Source: an uncultured Thermomicrobiaceae bacterium (GTDB lineage Bacteria > Chloroflexota > Chloroflexia > Thermomicrobiales > Thermomicrobiaceae). From it: 64,000 nucleotides of DNA. The stretch is taken from NCBI GenBank assembly GCA_938082375.1, contig CALKCJ010000007.1:62001-126000 (forward strand), read 5' to 3'. The stretch's first letter is position 1. Each line of letters begins with the position of its first letter. A program made the position numbers and the translations under genes. The notes below the pieces were generated by a model, which was not told the DNA's origin, made no database searches, and was given only the letters and a program-made list of their open reading frames with translations. Positions 28,134 to 37,075 of the stretch are shown piece by piece.

Positions 28134-28754
28134 CCTCTCGCCCGATCGACGCTCCTGGACCGATTGCCGCGTCGAGTCTCGAAGGAATCTCCTTTTCAGC
28201 TTGTCGCTCTCACATTGAAGAGAGGGGGCTTGCCCTCCCGCCGGTCTACTCTGCGTACGGCTTTGCTGCAACGCGGCCGTCGCGCTCTGTCAAGCCTTAG
28301 CGCACCCTTCCGCTTGTCTGGTTGGGACTGCCGTTGCACCGTCCGGGCCGGCTGCCAGGGCTTAGGCAGTCGCGATGCCCAGCCCGCGTCCCCAAGCAGT
28401 GACGTTCGGGCGGCCAGGGAGCTGCCCTACCTGTCGGGCTAGTGTGGCACGAGGGAGCAGGAAGCCCGCTCGGCGCGTGAACTGCTGCCCATGGAGATGG
28501 AACAGGCTGCGAGCGGGGGATCGCCTCGGGTCGCGGTCGCCAGCTCTGTCTTGTAGGTGCCGGCAGCCGTTGCCGAGCCGGCTGTAAGCACAGCGCGCGG
28601 GAGATGCCGACCCCGAGCGAGGGTGGTGGGCACCTGGCAGAGCCACTGTGGGGCACTTGCCCACCTCGTCGCTTCGAGGGTACGCTGCTGGTAGCTAGGT
28701 GCGGTCGAGTCCAAAGTCTGCGCTCCGCAGCAGCGAGAAAAGTGGAGATAAAGC
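28134..28754. other. Gene-free stretch between the ABC cassette and plsY
   Basis: About 620 bases between two divergent units. No frame here shows a recognisable protein and no RNA was identified. It should hold the promoters for the leftward ABC cassette and the rightward plsY-like gene; neither could be placed with confidence. Confidence 0.4.
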
Positions 28755-29387
28755 ATGGATATCGTCCTGATCGGGGTGGGCTACCTCCTCGGCTCTATCC
28801 CAACAGCGTACCTTGCGGCTCGGATCCTGCGCGGGGTCGATTTGCGACAGGTGGCGGCCAGCACGATCAGCGGCTCGGCAGTCTACTACCACGTGGAGCG
28901 TTGGGCCATCGTCCCAGTCGGCGTGATCGATGTGGCGAAAGGGTTTGCGCCGCCTGCGCTCGCGTTATGGCTGGGTTACCAGGAGGGGGTCGCCGTCGCC
29001 GCTGGCCTGGCTTCGGTCGTCGGCCACAACTGGTCACCCTGGTTGGGCCTGCGTGGCGGTCGCGGGCTCAGCCCGTTCATGGGCCTGTTACTCGTCCTGT
29101 ACCCGGCTGGGATGCTCCTCCTGCTCGCTGCGCTGGCAGTCGGGCGACTTTTCCATCTGACGCCGTTGTTTGCGCTACTGGCTCTCTTAGTGCTGCCTGG
29201 AGTGATCGCCGTCCAGGTCGGCCGCGAAGTGCCGGTGCTCGGGGCGCTCGGCATGCTCGTGATCACGGCGCTGAAGCGGCTCGAAGCCAACCGCGTGCCG
29301 CTTCCGAGTGCGCCAGGAACGCGCTGGCCAGTGCTCTGGAGTCGCTTCTGGTTCGATCGCGACGAGCCAGAACCAGAGGAGAAGTAA
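28755..29387 (+). CDS. PlsY-like acyl-phosphate glycerol-3-phosphate acyltransferase
   Basis: A 210-residue membrane protein with five or six helices. It shows PlsY motifs GYLLGSIPTAYLAARIL (residues ~8-24), the IDVAKG segment, and GHNWSPWLGLRGGRGLS (~97-113). PlsY moves an acyl group from acyl-phosphate to glycerol-3-phosphate, the first step of phospholipid synthesis. The usual glycine-rich GSGNxGATN motif is replaced by ASTISGSAVYYHV, so this may be a divergent paralogue with another acceptor. ATG 28755 has GTGGAGATAAAGC upstream. The 23-residue tail is acidic. Confidence 0.75.
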   Translation: MDIVLIGVGYLLGSIPTAYLAARILRGVDLRQVAASTISGSAVYYHVERWAIVPVGVIDVAKGFAPPALALWLGYQEGVAVAAGLASVVGHNWSPWLGLRGGRGLSPFMGLLLVLYPAGMLLLLAALAVGRLFHLTPLFALLALLVLPGVIAVQVGREVPVLGALGMLVITALKRLEANRVPLPSAPGTRWPVLWSRFWFDRDEPEPEEK

Positions 29388-29403
29388 AGAGTTACGGGCT
29401 GGT

Positions 29404-30257
29404 GTGGCCGGCACCGTTGCGATCGTGACCGACAGCATTGCTTGCCTGCCCGCGGACTCGGCCGCCGACCTCGACGTGTACGTCGTACCGGGCCGGATCA
29501 TCCATCGTGGCCAGGTGCTGCACGATCAGCTCGATGTGACGCTCGACGAGGTCTTCCAGTGGCAACGGAGCGGGCAGCCAATGTCGACGTCGCAGCCATC
29601 GGTCGGGGACTTCGTGGAGGCGTATCGCCGGCTCGCAGCCCGTGCCGATGCGATCGTCTCGATCCACGTGTCGGCGGCGATGACGGGCGATTACCAGAGC
29701 GCGCGTCTAGCCGCCTCGCTGGTATCTGAGGTGCCGATCCGGGTGATCGACATTAAGCAGCGACCATCGCCGAAGGGTTTCTCGTGCTCGAGGCAGCCCG
29801 GATGGCACGAGCCGGAGCTACCCTGGACGAGATCGAACGGTTTGTGCTCGCCGTGCGCTCAAGGATCCGGTTCTTCGCCGTTCTCGATACGGTGAAGCAC
29901 CTGGTACGCAGCGGGCGAGCTCCACCGCTGGCGTCGCTGGCTGTCGACGTTTTGCAGATCCAGCCGATTCTCACCTCGGCAGGTGGACGCATCGTCATGC
30001 TGGCGCGGGCGCGCACGCGGCGCCGGGCGCTCCAGGCGATGGTCGAGCGGATGGCGCGGGATGTCGGGGAGCGTCCGGTTCGGGTGGCAGTCTTCCATGC
30101 GGCGGCGCAGGAGGAGGCCGAGCGGCTGCGGTTTGAGGGAGTCGAGCGGTTTGTGTGCCATGAGTGCCTCCTAGTGACGACTACCCCCGCGATGGGCCTC
30201 TACACCGGCCCTGGCCTGCTGGGGCTGGCCTACTACACGGATCCGACCGGCTGCTGA
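29404..30257 (+). pseudogene. DegV family fatty-acid-binding protein, frameshifted
   Basis: The N-terminal half (VAIVTDSIACLPADSA, then QPMSTSQPSVGDFVEAYRRL) starts at GTG 29404 and runs to VPIRVIDIK at about 29757. The C-terminal half (GFLVLEAARMARAGATLDEI to the TGA at 30257) is in another frame. Family members read VIDS(K/R)S..GLGFLVLEAA without a break, so one base has been lost near 29760. DegV proteins bind a fatty acid and hand it to the fatty acid kinase FakA, which makes acyl-phosphate, the substrate of the PlsY-like neighbour. A sequencing error cannot be ruled out for a single indel. Confidence 0.82.
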
Positions 30258-30567
30258 GCCAGACACGGATGGTGGGGATGATCACGGTCACCGAAGGTCG
30301 GCGGGAGTCCAACGGAACGCCTTCCGAATCGGGCCACCTTGATCGGCCCCATGGGGCTCACGAGCTTCTTCTCTGCTGCGTAGTCGCCTGGTCAGGCGGC
30401 ACAGCCTCGAGCCGACCCCTGGTATCGGGCTGCGGCGAGAAACCCGGGATCCGCTGAGCCGATAGGGAATGGAGAAGTCGCTCTCCCTAGCCCTGATGCC
30501 GGTGTGGACTGCTGCTCCATCGCCCTGTCCTCGGTGGAGTGCGCCTGGCGCCGTAGGCGCGCGTCGC

Positions 30568-30595
30568 TTGTGCCTTCCAGCCGAGTTGCTACAAT
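30568..30595 (+). promoter_or_regulatory. Promoter of cofG-cofH
   Basis: TTGTGC (30568-30573) and TACAAT (30590-30595) are 16 bases apart. The leader to cofG would be about 125 bases. The remaining gap from 30258 contains no recognisable gene. Confidence 0.5.
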
Positions 30596-30727
30596 CGCAC
30601 GAAGTTGCACCGGCGCCGGTATGTCTTGGCACGTCATCCCGCCTACGTCTCAGGAGTGAGCCGGGGCGTCCAGCTTGAGAACCCAGACGTGCACGCCGAC
30701 ATGAGATGTCCGAGCAAGGGTTAGGAC

Positions 30728-31963
30728 ATGAGGGTTGCAACGAATACGGTACGAGAGAGCCTCGCGCGGGCACGGGCCGGTGAGCCGCTTCGGCCGGAAG
30801 ATGCCTATCCCCTCGCGCGAGCAGAGGGCGCTGACCTCTGGGCTATGCTCGACGTGGCCAGCGCGCTCCGTGACCACTACAAAGGCCGCGTGGTGACGTA
30901 CTCTCGGAAGGTCTTCATCCCGCTCACCAACCTCTGTCGGGATACGTGCGGCTACTGCGTCTTCGTCAAACGTCCTGGTGAGCCAGAAGCCCATACGATG
31001 ACACCGGAGGAGGTGCTCGCCGTCGCTCGGGCTGGAGAGCGCCAGGGTTGTAAGGAGGTGCTCTTCTCGCTCGGGGATAAGCCCGAGTTGAAATACCCTT
31101 CCTACCGGCGTTGGCTGCACGCGCAGGGCTTTACGACGACGCTGGCGTACCTGCGCGCGATGTGCCAGCGCGTGTTCGAGGAGACCGGGCTCTTACCCCA
31201 CGCGAATCCCGGTCAGATGAGCGAGGCGGATATCGCGATGCTTCGCCCCTACAACCTCTCCATGGGCATCATGCTCGAGAGCATATCGCTCCGGCTGCTG
31301 CAGCCTGGCATGCCCCATCACCGTTGCCCGGATAAAGTACCACGGCGGCGCCTCGAAACCATTGCGGCGGCGGGGCGGCAACACGTGGCCTTCACGACAG
31401 GGATCTTGATCGGGATCGGCGAGACTCCGGAGGAACGGGTCGACTCCCTCTGTGCCATCCGTGCCCTGCAGGCGACCGGCCAGCACATTCAGGAGGTGAT
31501 CATCCAGAACTTCCGGGCCAAGCCAGGCACGCCAATGGCCGAGCATCCGGAGCCAACACTTCACGAGATGTTGCGCACGATCGCCGTCGCGCGCCTGCTC
31601 ATGCCCCAGATGAATATCCAGGCTCCTCCAAACCTGGCGCCGCGAGAGTACCGCTGGTACCTCCATGCTGGCCTGAACGACTGGGGAGGAATCTCTCCGG
31701 TCACCCGCGATTGGATTAACCCGGAAGCACCGTGGCCCAAAGTCGCCGAGCTCGACGGCGTGTGTCGGGCCGAGGGCTTCACCTTGCGCGAGCGGCTCGC
31801 GCTCTACCCCGAGTACGTGCGCGAAGGTGAGCGCTGGATCCCTCCAGCGCTGCGAGCGCGCGTCGCTGCGCTCGTGGATGAGACGGGGCTGGTGCGGCAT
31901 ACCGCCGCGGGCGAACCATTGGGGCCCGCTCAGACCGCAAGACACGAAGGGGGTGATTGGTAA
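30728..31963 (+). CDS. cofG: FO synthase subunit 1 (7,8-didemethyl-8-hydroxy-5-deazariboflavin synthase)
   Basis: A 411-residue radical SAM enzyme. The cluster-binding motif CRDTCGYC uses Cys70, Cys74 and Cys77. GDKPELKYPSYRRWL and the PHANPGQMS segment are typical of CofG. With CofH it makes FO, the deazaflavin core of cofactor F420, from tyrosine and 5-amino-6-ribitylaminouracil. ATG 30728 opens the unit, and the stop overlaps the cofH start (TAATG). F420 is known in Actinobacteria, methanogens and some Chloroflexota; in many actinobacteria the two parts are fused as FbiC, here they are separate. Confidence 0.94.
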   Translation: MRVATNTVRESLARARAGEPLRPEDAYPLARAEGADLWAMLDVASALRDHYKGRVVTYSRKVFIPLTNLCRDTCGYCVFVKRPGEPEAHTMTPEEVLAVARAGERQGCKEVLFSLGDKPELKYPSYRRWLHAQGFTTTLAYLRAMCQRVFEETGLLPHANPGQMSEADIAMLRPYNLSMGIMLESISLRLLQPGMPHHRCPDKVPRRRLETIAAAGRQHVAFTTGILIGIGETPEERVDSLCAIRALQATGQHIQEVIIQNFRAKPGTPMAEHPEPTLHEMLRTIAVARLLMPQMNIQAPPNLAPREYRWYLHAGLNDWGGISPVTRDWINPEAPWPKVAELDGVCRAEGFTLRERLALYPEYVREGERWIPPALRARVAALVDETGLVRHTAAGEPLGPAQTARHEGGDW

Positions 31964-33321
31964 TGGGATCGCAGGAAAGGACAGCAGGCGCGTTGAGCCA
32001 GCTCGACGGGCTATGGCGGCGGGTGCTTGAACAGCTCGACCGCGAGTTCGCTCAGATTCTCGACCGAGCGCTTGGGGGAGAAGACATCACGCTCGAGGAA
32101 GGCGAGCGCCTCTTCGCGGCCGAGGGACTGGAGTTGAACGCGCTGCTCCTCGTGGCCGATGAGCTGCGCCGACGTCGGGTCGGCGATGTCGTGACGTATG
32201 TGATCAACCGTAACATCAACTTCACGAACGTCTGCGTCAAGCGCTGTGGATTCTGCGCGTTCTCGCGTGGCCACCGTGAGGAGGAAGCGTACTTCCTCCC
32301 GGTCGACGAGGTGGTGCGCCGCGCACGCGAAGCGTGGGAACTCGGCGCGACCGAGGTCTGCATCCAGGCCGGGTTGCCGCCGAAGATGAGCGGGTACTAC
32401 TACGTCGACTTGGCACAGGCGATCAAGCGCGAACTGCCGGAACTCCATATTCATGGCTTCTCCCCTGAGGAAGTCTGGTACGGTGCGGTGCGGGCACGCT
32501 GCTCGGTTGAAGACTACCTGAGGGCGCTCAAGGGGGCAGGGGTCGGCTCACTGCCTGGCACCTCGGCGGAGATCCTCGACGATGAGCTTCGCAAGCGTAT
32601 TTCCCCTGGCCGGATCACGGTTGCCCAGTGGATCGAGGTCATCACCACAGCACACCGGCTCGGTATTCCGACCACGGCAACCATCATGTATGGCCATGTC
32701 GAGACGAACCGCCACAAGGCGGCTCACCTCGCGCTTCTCCGTGACATCCAACGCCAGACAGGTGGCTTCACGGAGTTCGTCCCGCTCTCGTTCGTCGCCG
32801 AGGAGGCGCCGATGTACCGCAAGCGGCTCGTGCCGGGCGTTCGCCCGGGGGCGACCGGCGCCGAGGTGGTCAAGATGTATGCAGTCTCGCGCCTCATGCT
32901 CAACAACTGGATTCCCAACCTCCAAGCCTCGTGGGTGAAGGAGGGGCCGAAGTTCGCGCAGTTCTGCCTCAATGCCGGCTGCAACGACTTCATGGGCACG
33001 CTCATCAACGAATCGATCTCGACCGCTGCCGGGGCTCAATACGGCCAGCGGCTCAAGCCGCGCGAGATGCGCCGGTTGATTCGCGATATCGGCCGCATCC
33101 CCGCCGAGCGCACCACGACCTATCAGATCCGCCGTCTCTTCCCGCCGGACGGCGACGATCACTACGACCCTCTCGACCTCCTCGATGATGGGGCGGCGGA
33201 AGCCCGCTTCGGCTCGTACCAGGCACTTGTCCAGCGGCAGGACTTGCGCTTCTCCCAGCTCCGGCATCTGGTGCAGGTGCCCACCATCAGGGCAGCGGAG
33301 CAGGAGACGGACCGCACATAG
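31963..33321 (+). CDS. cofH: FO synthase subunit 2 (5-amino-6-(D-ribitylamino)uracil-L-tyrosine transferase)
   Basis: A 452-residue radical SAM enzyme with the motif CVKRCGFC (Cys91, Cys95, Cys98) preceded by INRNINFTNV, the CofH signature. HGFSPEEVWYG and MYGHVETNRHKAAHL are also conserved. It cleaves tyrosine and joins the fragment to the ribityl-uracil, feeding CofG. ATG 31963 is preferred because AAGGGGGTGA lies 6 bases before it and it overlaps the cofG stop. The last 40 residues are less conserved. No other F420 gene (cofC, cofD, cofE) is in the window. Confidence 0.94.
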   Translation: MGSQERTAGALSQLDGLWRRVLEQLDREFAQILDRALGGEDITLEEGERLFAAEGLELNALLLVADELRRRRVGDVVTYVINRNINFTNVCVKRCGFCAFSRGHREEEAYFLPVDEVVRRAREAWELGATEVCIQAGLPPKMSGYYYVDLAQAIKRELPELHIHGFSPEEVWYGAVRARCSVEDYLRALKGAGVGSLPGTSAEILDDELRKRISPGRITVAQWIEVITTAHRLGIPTTATIMYGHVETNRHKAAHLALLRDIQRQTGGFTEFVPLSFVAEEAPMYRKRLVPGVRPGATGAEVVKMYAVSRLMLNNWIPNLQASWVKEGPKFAQFCLNAGCNDFMGTLINESISTAAGAQYGQRLKPREMRRLIRDIGRIPAERTTTYQIRRLFPPDGDDHYDPLDLLDDGAAEARFGSYQALVQRQDLRFSQLRHLVQVPTIRAAEQETDRT

Positions 33322-33362
33322 AAGGCGATGCCAACAGTACCTGGCCGGCCAGACGAACCCGC

Positions 33363-35645
33363 TCAGTGCTGCGCGAATGCCGCGACCGCGGCCTGGCCCA
33401 GGCTGATACCTCCATCGTTTGGCGGTACCTCGCGGTTCACCAGGACGGCGAGCTCCGGGTAGGCCGTAAGCCTCTCCCGAACGCAGGTGAGCAGCAGGCG
33501 GTTCTGGAACACGCCGCCGGAGAGGACGAGGTAGCGAATCCCCTCCCCTTCAGCGTACTGGAGCGCGACCTGCTCGATCGCCTGGGCGATCGCCTCATGG
33601 AAGGCGCGGGCGATCTCGGCAGGGTCGCGGCCACGCAACCGGTCTTCTACGACGGCGGCGAGCAGGGGGCGAAAGTCGAGCTCGCGCCCCTCCAGCGGGA
33701 AGGGGTACGGCTGGGCCGGCGGCGCTGTCCGTGCGAGGTGCTCCAGCCAGATGGCCGCCTGCCCCTCGAAGGTGATGCCGCGGGTGAAGCCGAGCAGCGC
33801 GGCTACCGTATCGAAGAGCCGCCCGACCGAGGTGGTGGGGAACGTGCGCACGCCCTTCACTACCAGCTCGCGGGCGTGCGAATACCGCCCAGGGAAGCCG
33901 ATCGGCGGTACCAAAAGGTTCGGCAGATCCGGGAGCTGGGTGAGGAAGCCGGCTGCCGCCTGCACCGGCCAGCGCGCGGCGGCGTCGCCTCCGGGCAGGG
34001 CGGCCGGGCGCAGGTGGGCGACGCGCTCGAAGCCGCTCTCCAGTGATCCAACGAAGACCTCGCCACCCCAGATCGTGCCGTCGTCACCGTAGCCAGTGCC
34101 GTCGAAGGCGAAGCCAAGCACCCGCGTTTCCCAGAGCCCGCGCTCGGTCAGGACGCTGGCGATGTGGGCGCGGTGGTGCTGCACGCCGAGGCGCTCGCCC
34201 GGCAGCTCCAGCGCATATCTCGTCGAGGCATACTCCGGATGGAGGTCGTGCGCCACTCGCGTGTCCTCTAACCGCACCTCGTACATCCGGCACAGGTCCT
34301 GTACCGTCTCGGTAAAGGCATGGAAGGCCGCGTAGTGGTCCAGGTCGCCGATGTGCTGGCTCACGAACGCCTGCCCGTCGACCACCAGGGTCACGGTGTT
34401 CTTGAGGTCGGCGCCGACCGCCAGGATCGGCCGCCGGGTCGGGAGTGTCGCGACCGCGCCCGGCGCGTAGCCGCGTGATCGACGTAGGATCATCGGGCCG
34501 AACGGGCCGGCCCGTGCGACCGAGTCGTCCACGCGCCGGGCGATCGGCCGCTCGCCGACCAGGAAGGCGTCGGCGATGCCAGACAGCCGCTCGAAGGCGT
34601 CGTCGTCCTGGTAGGCGATCGGCTCCTCCGAGCGGTTGGCGCTGGTCATGACCAGGGCATCGGGCGCGCCGAACGCGAAGAGGAGATGGTGTAGCGGGGT
34701 GTATGGTAGCATCAGGCCAAGGTCGCGGTTGTCCGGAGCGACGCCCGGGAGCTCGACCCTTGCCGGCGCGAGGACGATCGGCCGGGCGGTCGAGCCGAGG
34801 AGGGCGAGCGCCACCTCGTCCAGCTCCACCAGGCGCTGCGCGGCGCCCAGGTCGCGCACCATCAGGGCGAAGGGCTTCTCCTTGCGGAACTTCCGCTCGC
34901 GCAACGCCTGAACGCCTCCTGCATCGCGGGCGTCGCAGGCGAGGTGGTACCCACCAAGCCCCTTCACCGCGAGGATCCGCCCGGCCTTGAGCCAGCGAAC
35001 TGCCTCCACGATCGCGTCCTCGCCACGCGCGAGCACCCGGTCGTCAATGCGCAGCAGGTAGTTCGGGCCACAGCGCGGGCAGGCTACCGGCTGCGCGTGA
35101 AAGCGCCGATCGGTTGGATCAGCATACTCCCGAGCGCAGTCCGGGCACATCGGCCAGTCGCGCATGGTCGTGCGGGGGCGGTCATAGGGCAGGCTCAGGA
35201 TGATGCTGTAGCGCGGCCCGCAGTCGGTGCAGGTGATGTAGGGGTAGTGGAGGCGCCGGTCGTGCGGGTCGAACAGCTCGCGCAGGCAGGCCTGGCAGAC
35301 CGGTAGATCCGGCGAGATGCGAACCGTGGGGAGCGCCGTCTTCTGGCTCTCCAGGATGGAGAAGCCGTCGAACCCCTCGGCCGGAACCGCGACGGACTCG
35401 AGGCCCGCGATGCGGGCGGCCGGAGGCGGGCGATGCTGGAGCTCGTCAAGGAACGCAGCGAGCGACTCCGGGGAGCCTTCGGCGTGGATCTCGACGCCGC
35501 CCTCGTGGTTGAGCACCCATCCGCCCACCTGGTGGCTCTGGGCGACGCGGTAGACGAAGGGGCGGAAGCCCACCCCCTGGACGATGCCGGTGACCCGGAT
35601 ACGCCGGGCAGCGCGCTCACGTGCGCGCTCAGATGGTACAGCCAC
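33363..35645 (-). CDS. hypF: Carbamoyltransferase HypF, hydrogenase CN-ligand synthesis
   Basis: A 760-residue HypF of normal length. It has an acylphosphatase domain (IRVTGIVQGVGFRPFVYRV, near residue 15), two zinc fingers (CQACLRELFD..CTDCGPRYS and CPDCAREYAD..CPRCGPNY), a YrdC domain, and a Kae1-like domain with VAHDLHPEY, QHHRAHIAS and GTGYGDDGTIWGGE. It uses carbamoyl-phosphate and ATP to carbamoylate the C-terminal Cys of HypE, the source of the CN ligands on the NiFe centre. GTG 35645 is the first start that fits the domain edge; it lies inside the end of the glutaredoxin gene by 17 bases. It is the last gene of the hyp operon. Confidence 0.95.
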   Translation of the reverse strand: MAVPSERARERAARRIRVTGIVQGVGFRPFVYRVAQSHQVGGWVLNHEGGVEIHAEGSPESLAAFLDELQHRPPPAARIAGLESVAVPAEGFDGFSILESQKTALPTVRISPDLPVCQACLRELFDPHDRRLHYPYITCTDCGPRYSIILSLPYDRPRTTMRDWPMCPDCAREYADPTDRRFHAQPVACPRCGPNYLLRIDDRVLARGEDAIVEAVRWLKAGRILAVKGLGGYHLACDARDAGGVQALRERKFRKEKPFALMVRDLGAAQRLVELDEVALALLGSTARPIVLAPARVELPGVAPDNRDLGLMLPYTPLHHLLFAFGAPDALVMTSANRSEEPIAYQDDDAFERLSGIADAFLVGERPIARRVDDSVARAGPFGPMILRRSRGYAPGAVATLPTRRPILAVGADLKNTVTLVVDGQAFVSQHIGDLDHYAAFHAFTETVQDLCRMYEVRLEDTRVAHDLHPEYASTRYALELPGERLGVQHHRAHIASVLTERGLWETRVLGFAFDGTGYGDDGTIWGGEVFVGSLESGFERVAHLRPAALPGGDAAARWPVQAAAGFLTQLPDLPNLLVPPIGFPGRYSHARELVVKGVRTFPTTSVGRLFDTVAALLGFTRGITFEGQAAIWLEHLARTAPPAQPYPFPLEGRELDFRPLLAAVVEDRLRGRDPAEIARAFHEAIAQAIEQVALQYAEGEGIRYLVLSGGVFQNRLLLTCVRERLTAYPELAVLVNREVPPNDGGISLGQAAVAAFAQH

Positions 35646-35856
35646 GGCCCTGCCACCCGACCTCGACGACTCGCCCGTCCTCGACCAGCACCGGCACGGT
35701 GCGCACCCCGCCGGTGAGCTGGAGGAGCCGCTCGCGGGCTGCCGGGTCGGCCTCGACGTCGTATTCCACGAAGGTCGCTCCGCGCCATTCGAGTGCCCCG
35801 CGCAGCTCGGCGGTGTAGGGGCACCAGCGCGTGCCGTATAGCTCAAGCCGTCCCAT
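35629..35856 (-). CDS. Small glutaredoxin-like protein with C-terminal Cys-x-x-stop (Uxx-star-like)
   Basis: A 75-residue thioredoxin-fold protein beginning MGRLELYGTRWCPYT, with a single active-site Cys12 (CPYT) and the cis-Pro segment VRTVPVLVEDG. It ends GRGCTI, placing a second Cys exactly three residues before the stop. That ending recalls the Uxx-star glutaredoxin-like (seleno)protein families, in which selenocysteine or cysteine holds this position; the family match is from memory. ATG 35856 overlaps the end of the SIS gene by 14 bases and the gene's end overlaps the hypF start by 17 bases, so it is locked into the hyp operon. A redox or metal-delivery job in cofactor assembly is inferred. 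Confidence 0.68.
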   Translation of the reverse strand: MGRLELYGTRWCPYTAELRGALEWRGATFVEYDVEADPAARERLLQLTGGVRTVPVLVEDGRVVEVGWQGRGCTI

Positions 35857-37030
35857 AGAGCACGACCTCCAGCGCCTCGCGCAAGACGTGATACGCCGAA
35901 GCCTGGGCCTCCTGGATACGCGGAACGTAGTCAGAATGCACGACGATGGCGTAGTCGACAAGCTGACGCCGGAGAATCTCGCCGCCGTCGTAGCCCAGCA
36001 GCCCCACGGTCAGCACGCCATGCTTGCGCGCCTCTTCCAGCGCGATGATCACGTTCTTCGAGCTCCCGCTCGTCGAGATCCCGAGTGCGACGTCGGCAGG
36101 CTGCTCGTGCGGGATGAGCTGGCGCAGGAACATGACTTCCTGCCCGACGTCGTTGGCGATGGCGGTCAGGTTGGCCGGTTCGAGCGAAAGGGAGATGGCC
36201 GGGATCGGGTGGTAGCCCGTCGGCGGCAGGACGCAGTCCAGGGCAAGATCGTTGGCGTCCGTCGCTGAGCCGCCGTTGCCGAAGCAGATGAGCTTACCGC
36301 CGCGCGCCACCCGCTTGGCGATCGCCTCCGCGGCTCGGGCGATGAGCTCCGCCTGCTCGTCCGCGATCTCGGCGCGCAGGCGCTCGTCGTCCTGTGCCTT
36401 CATGACGATGGAGCGCGCCACCTCGGGCTCGACCTGGCGCAGGTCGACTTGCTCGCCGCCGAGGAATGGGTAGAAGACGGCCGTCTCGCCAATGTCCTCC
36501 CCGGAGAGCTGGCGGTGCTCGAAGAAGACGTGCACGGTCTCCCAGAGCGTGTGGTAGAGGATCTCCAGGAACTCCTGGTGGATGAAGGGGTCTGCGCTCG
36601 GCGTCGTCACGGCGTAGTCGCTGTCGCTCACCCGCCCGGGGAGAGCCAGCGTGAGCGCGCCGCGTCGGCGGGCCACTGCCAGGGCCGCGTGCACTGTCGA
36701 ATCGCCCTCCGGTGGGCCAAACCCCATCACGATGTCCTGCGAGGTCGTGATCGCCTCGATCCAGGGTTCGAACGCGAGGCTGAGGTCGAGCGCCGGTAAG
36801 GCCCGCTTCCCGACGATCACCGGATGGATGAACTCCACGGACACGTGCTGGGCATCGGTGGCATAGGGGCCGCGGCCGAAGGCGAGCAGGCGTGCCCCGT
36901 CGAGGAAGCGCTCGGCCATGAGCCGGCAGACGGCGGCCAGCCGCGGCGCTTCCTCTGGGAAGAAGCGCTGGGAGAGCGCGTTGCGCTCGAGCAGTCGATC
37001 GCGAATCTGCGCCGCGAGTGGGCGTGCCAT
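35843..37030 (-). CDS. Double SIS-domain protein in the hyp operon
   Basis: A 395-residue protein with two sugar-isomerase (SIS) folds. The first (residues ~30-190) has FGRGPYATDAQHVSVEF and SQDIVMGFGPPEGDSTVH. The second (~225-385) has GGKLICFGNGGSATDANDLA and LGISTSGSSKNVIIAL, close to phosphoheptose isomerase GmhA. SIS domains bind phosphosugars. ATG 37030 has GGGAGGCGAGG upstream. It lies 45 bases after hypE. GmhA-like genes have been noted near some actinobacterial-type hydrogenases, as far as I recall, but no role in maturation is established. It is not a normal GmhA, which has one domain of about 190 residues. Confidence 0.8.
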   Translation of the reverse strand: MARPLAAQIRDRLLERNALSQRFFPEEAPRLAAVCRLMAERFLDGARLLAFGRGPYATDAQHVSVEFIHPVIVGKRALPALDLSLAFEPWIEAITTSQDIVMGFGPPEGDSTVHAALAVARRRGALTLALPGRVSDSDYAVTTPSADPFIHQEFLEILYHTLWETVHVFFEHRQLSGEDIGETAVFYPFLGGEQVDLRQVEPEVARSIVMKAQDDERLRAEIADEQAELIARAAEAIAKRVARGGKLICFGNGGSATDANDLALDCVLPPTGYHPIPAISLSLEPANLTAIANDVGQEVMFLRQLIPHEQPADVALGISTSGSSKNVIIALEEARKHGVLTVGLLGYDGGEILRRQLVDYAIVVHSDYVPRIQEAQASAYHVLREALEVVLYGTA

Positions 37031-37075
37031 CGGCCTCGCCTCCCGTCTCGTGCGGGGATCGATCACCCTCGGGAG

